Positions 51,815 to 59,840 of a stretch of DNA of 64,000 nt are shown piece by piece. The DNA comes from Pseudomonadota bacterium. Its GTDB lineage: Bacteria > Pseudomonadota > Gammaproteobacteria > Xanthomonadales > Ahniellaceae. The number at the start of each line of letters is the position of its first letter. Position 1 is the stretch's first letter. The DNA is taken from the NCBI GenBank assembly GCA_022843465.1, contig JALHNO010000018.1:1-64000 (forward strand). The letters are read 5' to 3'. The notes below the pieces were generated by a model. That model was not told where the DNA came from. It made no database searches and saw nothing but the letters and a program-made list of their open reading frames with translations. Position numbers and translations under genes: made by a program.

Positions 51815-52756
51815 TCACCACTGTGACACCAGAACCACGAGGATGGCAGCAATGAGCAGGCTGGCCAGCCCCAGGCTGCGCCGCCAGGCGGCGCCAGCGC
51901 CTTCACCCAGCACCTCGCGTGCCGCGCGCCGCACCATCGGCAGGCCCACGACCAGTTGTTCGCTGACATAGCCCGCGACCAGGGCACGATCGGCAATGAT
52001 ATTGACCAGCCGCGGCACCCCAGCGGCACGCCAGTGCAGATAACGCAATGCCCAGGAAGTGAACAAGGGGCGAGTGGCGCCGGCAACCGCGAGCCGATGG
52101 CGGACGTACGCCGAGGTTTCGGCGCGGCTGAGCGGTGTCAGGTGATAGCGCGCGGTGACCCGTTGCGCGAGTTGGCGCAAATCGGGTCGCGCCAGCAGAT
52201 CGCGCAGTTCGGGCTGTCCAAGCAACAGGATCTGCAGCAGCTTCTGCGTCGAAGTCTCGAGATTGGTCAGCAGACGCACCTGCTCCAGTGCCTCGACCGA
52301 AAGATTCTGTGCCTCATCGATGATCAGCACCACCCGCAGGCCTTCGGCATACGCCTGCAACAGATACTCGTGCAGGGCATCGATCAGCAGCTTGTTCGAC
52401 AGCCGGCGACTCTTCAGCCGGATCTGCAACTCCTCGGTGATGGTCTCCAGCAACTGCATCGGCGATTGCCGCGGATGCAGCACCATCGCGATGCGCGTGT
52501 TCTCGGGCACCTGCTCCAGCAGCAACCGGCAGATGGTGGTCTTGCCGGTTCCGACTTCGCCGGTCAGCTGGACAAAGCCGCCGCTACCGCCCTGCCCGAT
52601 GCCATAAAGCAGATGCGCCAGGGCATCCCGATGGCGCTCCGACAGGAACACAAAGCGCGGGTCCGGCGTGATCGAAAACGGCGCCTGCTGCAGGCCGTAG
52701 TGAGCCAGATACACGCAGGTTTCCCGATCGCGGGACGCCCGCTTCACGGCGACCAT
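51815..52756 (-). CDS. gspA: ExeA/GspA-like AAA ATPase
   Basis: A 313-residue ATPase with YGLQQAPFSITPDPRF at the N-terminus (family signature), Walker A GEVGTGKT (66-73) and Walker B LIIDEAQN (144-151), ending in one membrane helix (about 295-311). ExeA proteins normally continue into a periplasmic peptidoglycan-binding domain; this one stops right after the helix, so that domain is missing here. ATG 52756 is chosen; a GTG at codon 15 is possible. 76 bp ahead of gspB. Confidence 0.9.
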   Translation of the reverse strand: MVAVKRASRDRETCVYLAHYGLQQAPFSITPDPRFVFLSERHRDALAHLLYGIGQGGSGGFVQLTGEVGTGKTTICRLLLEQVPENTRIAMVLHPRQSPMQLLETITEELQIRLKSRRLSNKLLIDALHEYLLQAYAEGLRVVLIIDEAQNLSVEALEQVRLLTNLETSTQKLLQILLLGQPELRDLLARPDLRQLAQRVTARYHLTPLSRAETSAYVRHRLAVAGATRPLFTSWALRYLHWRAAGVPRLVNIIADRALVAGYVSEQLVVGLPMVRRAAREVLGEGAGAAWRRSLGLASLLIAAILVVLVSQW

Positions 52757-52776
52757 GGCGGGAACTGCAGCGAAGC

Positions 52777-53175
52777 CTAGTCCAAGGCCAGCAACTGCAT
52801 GCTGCGCGACATGTCCCCCACCAGATTGTTGATCCAGCTGAGGTAGTTGCTGTGAATGTACTGCTTGCCCTTTTTCTCCTTGAAATCGAGATTGCTGCTG
52901 TCGAGGTAGCTGATCTGGATGCTCTTGTCGTCATAGCGGATGCGGATATCGGCGCGGTGCGCGCGCACATTCAGGGTGGCATCGATCTGCCCGGGCGCCG
53001 AGGCGGCAATATTCCAGGTGCGCGCAATCAGGGCACTCTTGATCGCATTGGATACCTGCTTGGCATCGAGTCCCGAGGGAACCGGGACTGGCGGCGGGTT
53101 GACCAGCTCGGCCTTGCCACCAGCAAAGGCAGCGAATGGAATCAGCAGCAGCAAGATCAGGATACGACGCAACAT
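52777..53175 (-). CDS. Small exported protein of unknown function, gspA-linked
   Basis: A 132-residue protein with a clear signal peptide (about 1-18, FAAFAGG) followed by a beta-rich domain with RADIRIRYDDKSIQISYLDS and a conserved-looking HSNYLSWINNLVGDM near the end. No enzyme motif and no lipobox. AGGAG is 7 bases before ATG 53175. It begins the operon that continues to gspA, gspB and rhomboid with a 20-bp gap. Confidence 0.75.
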   Translation of the reverse strand: MLRRILILLLLIPFAAFAGGKAELVNPPPVPVPSGLDAKQVSNAIKSALIARTWNIAASAPGQIDATLNVRAHRADIRIRYDDKSIQISYLDSSNLDFKEKKGKQYIHSNYLSWINNLVGDMSRSMQLLALD

Positions 53176-53272
53176 GAAGTTTCTCCTGGCCCGGATGGTT
53201 GGGCGTAGATGGGTGCCTGGCAACGACTGCAATCCTGCGGTTGGACAACGCCACAACGGCTTTGGTTCGCGA

Positions 53273-53329
53273 CCGCTGCGCGGACGCGCCCGCAGCGGCG
53301 TCCACGCGACAAGGCACATGACATCATGT
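53273..53329. other. Hairpin and palindrome upstream of the exported-protein operon
   Basis: CCGCTGCG (53273-53280) pairs with CGCAGCGG (53291-53298), an 8-bp stem with a 10-base loop that may end the YdcF transcript. Farther up, ACATGA and TCATGT (53316-53329) form a near-perfect 14-bp palindrome of operator type. Confidence 0.35.
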
Positions 53330-53361
53330 CTGCGCGAAGGTAGCGCGGCATTGTGAAGTGT

Positions 53362-54048
53362 CTAGCCGAGTTTGGAAAGCATGCGTCGGTGGCCGATCAG
53401 GCGCGCCCAGCGGATGCCCGCGTCCAGCCAAAGGCTGAGGCTTGCCTCCTTGACCAACCGCAGCCAGTGGCCGCGGCCGAACCCGGGGTCCGACTCGGCT
53501 GCGCACAGTTCGTGCTGCAGGCCGATACTGTGCGCCAGCAAGGCGCAGCGCGCCAGATGGTAGCGATTGCTCAGCAGAACGACGGGTGCATCGCCCAGTG
53601 CAGCCAGCAGCCCGCGAGCGTGGCGAAGATTTTCCAGGGTGTCGCCCGAGGCTTCGTCAAGCACGATAGGAAAACCCTCCGGCATCCCCAGTTGCAGCAG
53701 CAGGTCCTGCGCCACAGCGGCCTCGCTGGGGCCACCATCGCGACTGCCACCGAGCAGGATCAGCGCACGCACCCGCCCCGCCCGGATCAGCGCGTGGGCA
53801 CGCGCAATGCGGTCGATCAGATCCCGATCTGCAATCCCGTTGTCCAGCTTCTTGCCGAACAGCAGGAGATGACAGTCAGCACTTGGCAGCACCGGAGCGG
53901 AACGCGCCACCCGCCAGGTGTGCCGGACATGCAGCAGCCAGGCCAGTCCGGCGCTGCCGATCAGGGCCAGGCTCGCGACCGCAAACGCCTGCCAGACGTC
54001 CGGATCACGCAGATGTCGCTGCCAGCTAGGCGCGCGGTGGGTCGTCAT
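53362..54048 (-). CDS. YdcF/SanA family (DUF218) membrane protein
   Basis: A 228-residue protein with one N-terminal membrane helix (about 21-40) and a DUF218 domain: VLPSADCHLLLFGKKLDNG, ALILLGGSRDGGPSEAAV, SGDTLENLRHARGL and VVLLSNRYHLARCALLA. Family members bind SAM (YdcF) or affect envelope permeability (SanA). Stands alone, divergent from the pigment cluster. Confidence 0.9.
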   Translation of the reverse strand: MTTHRAPSWQRHLRDPDVWQAFAVASLALIGSAGLAWLLHVRHTWRVARSAPVLPSADCHLLLFGKKLDNGIADRDLIDRIARAHALIRAGRVRALILLGGSRDGGPSEAAVAQDLLLQLGMPEGFPIVLDEASGDTLENLRHARGLLAALGDAPVVLLSNRYHLARCALLAHSIGLQHELCAAESDPGFGRGHWLRLVKEASLSLWLDAGIRWARLIGHRRMLSKLG

Positions 54049-54206
54049 GATGGACAGTGAGTGGGCTCAAGGGCTCAGATCTGCGGGTGAAGACGGGATC
54101 GGATCAAGCTGCGCCGTGATGGATTTTTGCCGCCAAGTACCGGGAATTGACCTCGATTTCGTCATTCCGGCGGTTCAATGAGCTATCCGATCGTGCAAGG
54201 GCTTCC

Positions 54207-54212
54207 TATACT
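54207..54212 (+). promoter_or_regulatory. -10 box for the aryl-polyene cluster
   Basis: CTATACTC contains TATACT 28 bp before the GTG start of the ketosynthase gene, giving a leader of about 21 nt. There is no -35 match, which would fit activator-dependent expression. Confidence 0.4.
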
Positions 54213-54239
54213 CGCTGCCCGCACTCAGACAATCAACAC

Positions 54240-55433
54240 GTGCCCGCGCGCATTTCCCCCCTGCAGATCACTGCCTATACAGCGACCACCGCCTGCGGAC
54301 ATGGCAAGACCAGCCTGCACACCGCTCTCGCAGACGAACGCAGTGGTCTGCGCCGCAATGACTTCGGCGTGCATCCACTGGACACCTGGATCGGTCGTGT
54401 TGACGGGCTCGAGGCCCTGGATTTTCCGGCGGCATTCAGCGAAATCGACTGCCGCAACAACCGGCTTGCCTGGTACGGACTGCAGGCCGATGACTTCATC
54501 GATCAGGCGATCGCCGCGCGCGATCGCTATAGCGCCGGGCGCGTTGCCCTGGTGCTGGGCACTTCGACTTCGAGCATCGGTGCTACGGAACAGGCCTATC
54601 GCGAGCTGGACGCAGACGGGAATTTCCCGGCGTCACTCGCCAGTCCGATCCTGCACACACCGCATTCGCTGGGCATCTTCGTGCAAGGCGTGCTCGGACT
54701 GCAGGGCCCCTGCGTAACCGTTGCCACTGCCTGCAGCTCAAGCGCCAAGGTATTCGCCCAGGCCGAGCGCCTGCTGCGCCTGGGACTGGCGGACGCCGCG
54801 ATCGTCGGCGGCGTCGATACCCTCTGTGGCAGTGTCCTGTTTGGCTTCAATTCCCTGGCCCTGGTGTCGGCGCAGCCGTGCCGCCCGTTCGATGTTGCCC
54901 GCAATGGCATCAGCATCGGGGAAGCCGCCGGATTTGCGCTGCTCGAGCGCGGCCATGGGGCATTGCAACTGATCGGCTACGGCGAATCGAGCGACGCCCA
55001 TCACATGTCGACGCCGCATCCGGAGGGACTGGGCGCCGAGCGCGCGCTTGATGATGCCCTCGCCCGCGCCGGTCTCGATGGCACCGACATCGACTACATC
55101 AATCTGCATGGCACCGCCAGCGAGAAGAATGACGAGGTCGAGGCAGCCCTGGTGGCGCGGCGTTTTCCTGCAAGCACACATGCGAGTTCGACCAAGGGCT
55201 ATACCGGGCATACGCTCGGCGCCGCAGGGATCGTCGAGGCCAGCATTGCGCTGCTGGCGCTGGAGACCGGTATCCGGCCCGGTACCGTCAACACCAGCAC
55301 GCTCGATCCGCGCTGTGGACCGCAGATTCGCCTGCACACCGGGCAGGCGCCGGTGCGACATGCGCTCAGCAATTCGTTCGGGTTTGGCGGCAACAACTGC
55401 GTGCTGGTGTTTGCACATGGGGAGACGCCATGA
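54240..55433 (+). CDS. Beta-ketoacyl synthase of an aryl-polyene cluster
   Basis: Extends the polyene chain by decarboxylative condensation on acyl carrier protein. The 397-residue FabF-like enzyme has a complete triad: Cys165 (TACSSSA), His290 (LHGTAS) and His324 (TGHTLGAAG). The GTG at 54240 is chosen because it follows the -10 box at 54207; the open frame before it has no conserved residues. It overlaps the next gene by 4 bp and probably works as a pair with it, like ApeO-ApeC. Confidence 0.9.
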   Translation: MPARISPLQITAYTATTACGHGKTSLHTALADERSGLRRNDFGVHPLDTWIGRVDGLEALDFPAAFSEIDCRNNRLAWYGLQADDFIDQAIAARDRYSAGRVALVLGTSTSSIGATEQAYRELDADGNFPASLASPILHTPHSLGIFVQGVLGLQGPCVTVATACSSSAKVFAQAERLLRLGLADAAIVGGVDTLCGSVLFGFNSLALVSAQPCRPFDVARNGISIGEAAGFALLERGHGALQLIGYGESSDAHHMSTPHPEGLGAERALDDALARAGLDGTDIDYINLHGTASEKNDEVEAALVARRFPASTHASSTKGYTGHTLGAAGIVEASIALLALETGIRPGTVNTSTLDPRCGPQIRLHTGQAPVRHALSNSFGFGGNNCVLVFAHGETP

Positions 55434-56242
55434 GCCGGCATCGCGTGTATGTCGACGGACTGGCCTGCTGGTCGCCGCGGACGCCGGACTGGCCCAGCGC
55501 GCGCGCGGCCTTCCGCGGCGAGGCTGCGCTGCTGGATCCGCCCGTGCGGCGCCCGGCACCCGAATTGCTCGCCCCGACGGAGCGTCGCCGCGCCCCCGAT
55601 ACCGTCGCCATCGCGCTTGAGGTGGCCAGCCGCGCGGTCGCCCAATCGGGCCGCCTGGCGACCGAGTTGCCCAGCGTCTTCAGCTCGGCGCATGGCGATC
55701 TGGCGATCAATGACTACATGTGTGCCACCCTGGTCGCCGAGCCCGGCGCGATATCGCCGACCCGCTTTCACAACTCCGTACACAACGCCGCCGCCGGCTA
55801 CTGGACCATCGGCACCGGCTGCATGCAGGCGAGCACGGCACTGACCGCCTATCTGAACAGTTTCGCGCAGGGCCTGCTTGAGGCAGCCAGTCAATGCAGC
55901 GCGGATCATCACAGCGTGCTGATGGTCGCCTATGACATTGCCGCGCTGGGGCCGCTGGCCTCGGTCACGACCAGCCGCGAAATGCTGGCCGTGGCGTTTG
56001 TGCTGGCGCCTGAGCGCGGCCCCCGGAGTATCGGCCAACTCGACTGGCAACTCGTTACAGCCGCGGTGAGTGCGCCGAGAGCGCGCTCGCCAGCGGCGCA
56101 GGCACTGGCGGTCAATGCCATCGCCGACTGCCTGCCCCTGCTCGAAGGTATTGCCGACGGCAGCAGCTTCGAACTCGAACTCCCGCTGGATGCCGCCCTG
56201 GCACTGCAACTCGCATGGAAGCCCTGCAATGAGCCAGAATGA
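55430..56242 (+). CDS. Ketosynthase-like chain-length-factor protein
   Basis: A 270-residue protein of the beta-ketoacyl synthase-like N-terminal family, similar in plan to ApeC. It has FHNSVHNAAAGYWTIGTGCMQAS in the region that forms the ketosynthase core, but lacks the downstream pair of active-site His, so it is not a complete enzyme. Most likely it forms a heterodimer with the preceding ketosynthase and sets chain length. Confidence 0.82.
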   Translation: MSRHRVYVDGLACWSPRTPDWPSARAAFRGEAALLDPPVRRPAPELLAPTERRRAPDTVAIALEVASRAVAQSGRLATELPSVFSSAHGDLAINDYMCATLVAEPGAISPTRFHNSVHNAAAGYWTIGTGCMQASTALTAYLNSFAQGLLEAASQCSADHHSVLMVAYDIAALGPLASVTTSREMLAVAFVLAPERGPRSIGQLDWQLVTAAVSAPRARSPAAQALAVNAIADCLPLLEGIADGSSFELELPLDAALALQLAWKPCNEPE

Positions 56243-56981
56243 GCCAAGCCGCATCGCGGTGGTGATTCCGGCGCTCAACGAGGCGCTGGCCATCCGTGCC
56301 GTCGTCGAATCGGCGCTGAGCCACTGTCAGGATGTGTTCGTGATCGATGATGGCAGCGAAGACGACACCTCCGCTCGCATCGCCGATCTGCCGATCCAGC
56401 TGATCCGTCATCCGCAACGGATGGGCAAGGGCCGCAGCCTCAAGGATGGCATGCAGGCTGCCTTTGCGGCAGGCTGCACCGGCGTCATCACCATCGATGG
56501 TGATGGCCAGCACAGCAGCGCAGACATTCCGCGCCTGCTGGCGGCGCATGCGCGCCATCCGCAGGCCCTGCTGCTGTGCGCACGCCTGATCGATCGCGGC
56601 GCCCAGCCGGCGATCCGTCGCTTTGCCAACCACTTCGCCGATTTCTGGGTGTCCTGGGCCTGCGGCCAGCGCGTGCTGGACTCGCAGTGCGGACAGCGCC
56701 TCTACCCGCGCGCGTTGATGCAGGCCATTGATGCACCGTTGGCCGATGGCTTCGCCTTCGAGAGCGAAGTGCTGATCAACAGCGCGCAGGCAGGTTTTCC
56801 GATCGCGATGGTGGCGATCCAGGCGCGCTATCACGAGGGCCGGCGCGCCAGCCATTTTCAGCCCCTGCGTGATGTTGGCCGGATCACCCGGATGATTTTC
56901 TGGAAGATCGTATTCCGCGGGCTCGCCCTGCCCTCGCTGCTGCGCTCGCTGCTGCGGCCTGCCTTGCACGCAGAGCCTTGA
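56229..56981 (+). CDS. Family 2 glycosyltransferase
   Basis: A 250-residue GT-A enzyme: IAVVIPALNEALAI at the start, VIDDGSEDDT, the DxD-like ITIDGDGQHSS metal site, and DGFAFESEVLINS with the acceptor region. Similar to polyprenyl-phosphate or lipid glycosyltransferases, and found in most xanthomonad aryl-polyene clusters. It could attach a sugar or act on the lipid headgroup of the pigment. It overlaps the previous gene by 14 bp and ends 3 bp before the next. Confidence 0.88.
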   Translation: MSQNEPSRIAVVIPALNEALAIRAVVESALSHCQDVFVIDDGSEDDTSARIADLPIQLIRHPQRMGKGRSLKDGMQAAFAAGCTGVITIDGDGQHSSADIPRLLAAHARHPQALLLCARLIDRGAQPAIRRFANHFADFWVSWACGQRVLDSQCGQRLYPRALMQAIDAPLADGFAFESEVLINSAQAGFPIAMVAIQARYHEGRRASHFQPLRDVGRITRMIFWKIVFRGLALPSLLRSLLRPALHAEP

Positions 56982-56984
56982 GTG

Positions 56985-58589
56985 ATGGCCGAAACTGCAG
57001 CGCAATACGATGTGATCGTAACCGGCGGCGGACTGGCCGGTCTGTGTCTGGCGCTGCAACTCAAGACCGCCTCGCCGGAGCTGCGGGTATTGGTACTGGA
57101 GCGCCGCGTACATCCGGTGCCTGAGGCAGCGCACAAGGTCGGCGAGTCGACCGTAGAGATCGGCGCGCACTATCTGCAGCACACACTCGGCCTCGGTGAG
57201 CATCTGAAGACCCGGCAGTTGAAGAAGTTCGGCTTCCGGTTTTTCTTCTCGGAGGGTCGCCGCGATATCGACCAGGTCACCGAGGTCGGCGCCAGCCGCT
57301 TCCTGTCGACACCGGCGTACCAGATCGATCGCGGAATTCTGGAGAACCATCTGGCCGAGGAAGCAGCCCGGCGCGGCATCGAATTTCTCGACGGTTGCAA
57401 CGTGCGCAACATCGAACTGGACCGCGACGGGCATAGCGTGCAGTGGCTCCGCGACGGCACCGAGGGCCAGGCGACTGCCCGCTGGCTGGTCGATGCCAGC
57501 GGTCGCGCCGGCCTGCTCAAGCGCAAGCTCGGTCTCGCCGAAGCCAATCCACACGACGTCAACGCGGTCTGGTTTCGCATCGCCGACCGCATCCGGCTCG
57601 ATGAATGGTCTGAGTGCACCCAATGGCAGCAGCGTTGCGATCCTGCGGCGCGCTGGCTGTCGACCAATCACCTCTGCGGCACCGGCTACTGGGCCTGGTT
57701 GATTCCGCTGTCCTCCGGTTCGCACTCGATCGGCATCGTCGCCGACCAGGCCCGCCATCCGCTCGATACGCTCAACAGTTTCGAGAAGACCATGGACTGG
57801 CTGCAGGTGCATCAGCCACGCCTGTTCGACGCCCTTGATGGCCGTCGCGAACTGCTGCAGGACTTTGCATTCTTCCGGCATTTTTCCTATGGCTGCAAGC
57901 AGGTGTTTTCGGAAGATCGCTGGGCCATCACCGGTGAAGCCGGGCTGTTTCTGGACCCCTTCTATTCCCCGGGCTCCGATTTCATCGCGATCAGCAATAC
58001 TTATATCTGCGACCTGATCGTCCGCGATCGCGCAGGCCAGCGGCTGGCCGCGCACTGTGCGCTGTACGGCCAGCTCTACCAGTCGTTCTATGAAAGCACT
58101 CTGGTTCTGTATCAGGACCAATACGATCTGTTTGGCGATCCCGAGGTCATGCCGGTCAAGATCATCTGGGACTATGCCTACTACTGGGGCGTGCTCGCCC
58201 AGATCTATTTCCAGAATCGCCTGACCGACCTTTCGGCGATGTCGCGCCTCGGCCAGGAGCTGGCGCTGTGCCAGGCCTTGAACAAGGAAGTGCAGGCGCT
58301 GCTGCGAGCGTGGTCGCCGCACAGTCGACGGCGCAATCCGGCGGTCATGCTGGATCATGCTGCGCTGCCGTGGTTTGCCGACCTCAATCGTGCGCTTTCC
58401 GTGCCGCTGGATGACACCGGCTTTCAGCAACGCATTGAGCAGTCTGCCTTGCTGTTGCGCCGACTCGCCAGGGAAACACTTGAACGCGCCCGACAGGACA
58501 TGCCGGACATCGACAGCGCTACTTTGTCTGCACTGATCGGCACCACGTCCGCGGCAACTCCTGCCTTGCTGTTTCCACGGCCGCATTGA
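56985..58589 (+). CDS. FAD-dependent halogenase-like oxidoreductase
   Basis: A 534-residue flavoprotein. The FAD-binding GGGLAGL lies near residue 16 and GESTVEIG near 53, and the halogenase signature W-x-W-x-I-P (WAWLIP) is intact at about 236-241. Halogenation of the aryl-polyene head is possible, as xanthomonadins are brominated, but some family members lack the catalytic Lys and act otherwise. GTG 56982 is an alternative start. It is the last plus-strand gene of the cluster. Confidence 0.83.
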   Translation: MAETAAQYDVIVTGGGLAGLCLALQLKTASPELRVLVLERRVHPVPEAAHKVGESTVEIGAHYLQHTLGLGEHLKTRQLKKFGFRFFFSEGRRDIDQVTEVGASRFLSTPAYQIDRGILENHLAEEAARRGIEFLDGCNVRNIELDRDGHSVQWLRDGTEGQATARWLVDASGRAGLLKRKLGLAEANPHDVNAVWFRIADRIRLDEWSECTQWQQRCDPAARWLSTNHLCGTGYWAWLIPLSSGSHSIGIVADQARHPLDTLNSFEKTMDWLQVHQPRLFDALDGRRELLQDFAFFRHFSYGCKQVFSEDRWAITGEAGLFLDPFYSPGSDFIAISNTYICDLIVRDRAGQRLAAHCALYGQLYQSFYESTLVLYQDQYDLFGDPEVMPVKIIWDYAYYWGVLAQIYFQNRLTDLSAMSRLGQELALCQALNKEVQALLRAWSPHSRRRNPAVMLDHAALPWFADLNRALSVPLDDTGFQQRIEQSALLLRRLARETLERARQDMPDIDSATLSALIGTTSAATPALLFPRPH

Positions 58590-58641
58590 TCCGCCCACGG
58601 CAAGGCCTCGCCACGCAACCGCGCGCCTGCCAGCTTCCGGT

Positions 58642-59379
58642 TCAGCCCATGCCGCCGTTGACGCCGATCACCTGACCGGTGATATAGCTGGCCTCATCGC
58701 TGCACAGGAAGCGCACCAGCGCGGCCACTTCTTCGGGTCGTCCGGCACGGCCAGCGGGCACCAGTTGCCTGATCTGCTCCGGCGCAAAACTGCCTTCGGC
58801 CATGCGTCCGGCAATCAGCCCGGGTGCCACCACGTTGGCGGTGACGCCGCGCGACGCCATTTCGCGCGCCAGCGAACGCACGGCGCCATGCAAGCCCGCC
58901 TTGGCAGCGGCGTAGTTGGTCTGGCCACGATTGCCGAGTACCGCGGCCACCGATGAAACACAGATCACGCGACCAAAGCGTTGCCGCGCCATCGCCAGCA
59001 ACAGCGGCTGGGTGACGTTGAAGAAACCATGCAGACTGACATCGATCACGCGGCGCCACTGGTTCGCGCCCATGCCGGCCATCGGCGCATCGTCATGGAT
59101 GCCGGCATTGTTGATCACCGCCGAAATCGGGCCGAGCTCCAGCTGTTCCATCAGCGCGGCCTGTGCGGCATCGGCATCGGTCACATCAAATACCAGGGCG
59201 GCGGCCTGCGCACCGCTGGAACGCAGTTGCTCAACGAGTTCGTTGGCACGCCCGCCATTGCTGTGGGCGTGCACCAGCAACTGCCAGCCAGCGCTCGCCA
59301 ACTCTGTGCAGATTGCGCCACCAAGATCACCGCTTCCTCCGGTTACCAGGGCACGTCGTCCGGGCTGGGTTTGGCTCAT
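58642..59379 (-). CDS. fabG: 3-oxoacyl-ACP reductase (short-chain dehydrogenase)
   Basis: Reduces the beta-keto group of the growing chain with NADPH. 245 residues with the TGGSGDLG nucleotide loop (13-20), NNAG (90-93) and the Ser143-Tyr156-Lys160 triad; ends VIGVNGGMG as FabG proteins do. It is the last gene of the minus-strand unit and its start overlaps the stop of the dehydratase gene by 4 bp. Confidence 0.93.
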   Translation of the reverse strand: MSQTQPGRRALVTGGSGDLGGAICTELASAGWQLLVHAHSNGGRANELVEQLRSSGAQAAALVFDVTDADAAQAALMEQLELGPISAVINNAGIHDDAPMAGMGANQWRRVIDVSLHGFFNVTQPLLLAMARQRFGRVICVSSVAAVLGNRGQTNYAAAKAGLHGAVRSLAREMASRGVTANVVAPGLIAGRMAEGSFAPEQIRQLVPAGRAGRPEEVAALVRFLCSDEASYITGQVIGVNGGMG

Positions 59380-59840
59380 GGCGCAGGCTCCTTCGGCACA
59401 GGGGAATCAACGTCTCGCAACAGCACGGCGGCGCGGCCGCTGGCCAGCAGCTGCCCGTCGTGATGCACCTCGAAGGCGTATTGCCAACTTGTACCCGAAT
59501 CGAGCAGGCGCTCGGCACTGGTGATCAGATCAGACGGGAGCAGGTCGATGCGCGCGCAATGCAGCTGGACCTCGCGCAATGCCACCAGAAATCCTGGCGC
59601 CGCCCGCTGGCCCGACTGCAGGGCGAGCAGGCCACCGTGCACCGCCATCGCCTGGGCGCCGTACTCGCACAGATGCACGGCGCGCAGCTGGCCGCCGCTG
59701 CGCAAGGGGTGATCCGGTGCGCGATGTCCGCTGCTGCGCAGGCGCAGCGCAGCGGGCTGCCAATCGAGCACCTCATCGTGCAGACACATACTGCCCTGAT
59801 GCGGTATCAGGGACAGGATCAGATCACGATCGAGCCGCAT
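59376..59840 (-). CDS. Hotdog-fold dehydratase of the aryl-polyene cluster (ApeP-like)
   Basis: A 154-residue single hotdog protein; LIPHQGSMCLHDEVLDW (His14) matches the FabA/FabZ-like active-site region of ApeP, which removes water from the beta-hydroxyacyl chain to leave a conjugated double bond. ATG 59840 lies inside the 3' end of the exporter gene (17-bp overlap), and the stop overlaps the reductase start. Confidence 0.85.
   Translation of the reverse strand: MRLDRDLILSLIPHQGSMCLHDEVLDWQPAALRLRSSGHRAPDHPLRSGGQLRAVHLCEYGAQAMAVHGGLLALQSGQRAAPGFLVALREVQLHCARIDLLPSDLITSAERLLDSGTSWQYAFEVHHDGQLLASGRAAVLLRDVDSPVPKEPAP

Noticed and set aside
56112-58598. 828-residue open frame on the minus strand
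   Set aside because: It covers the glycosyltransferase and halogenase-like genes in antisense. Those genes have clear motifs, while this frame has none.
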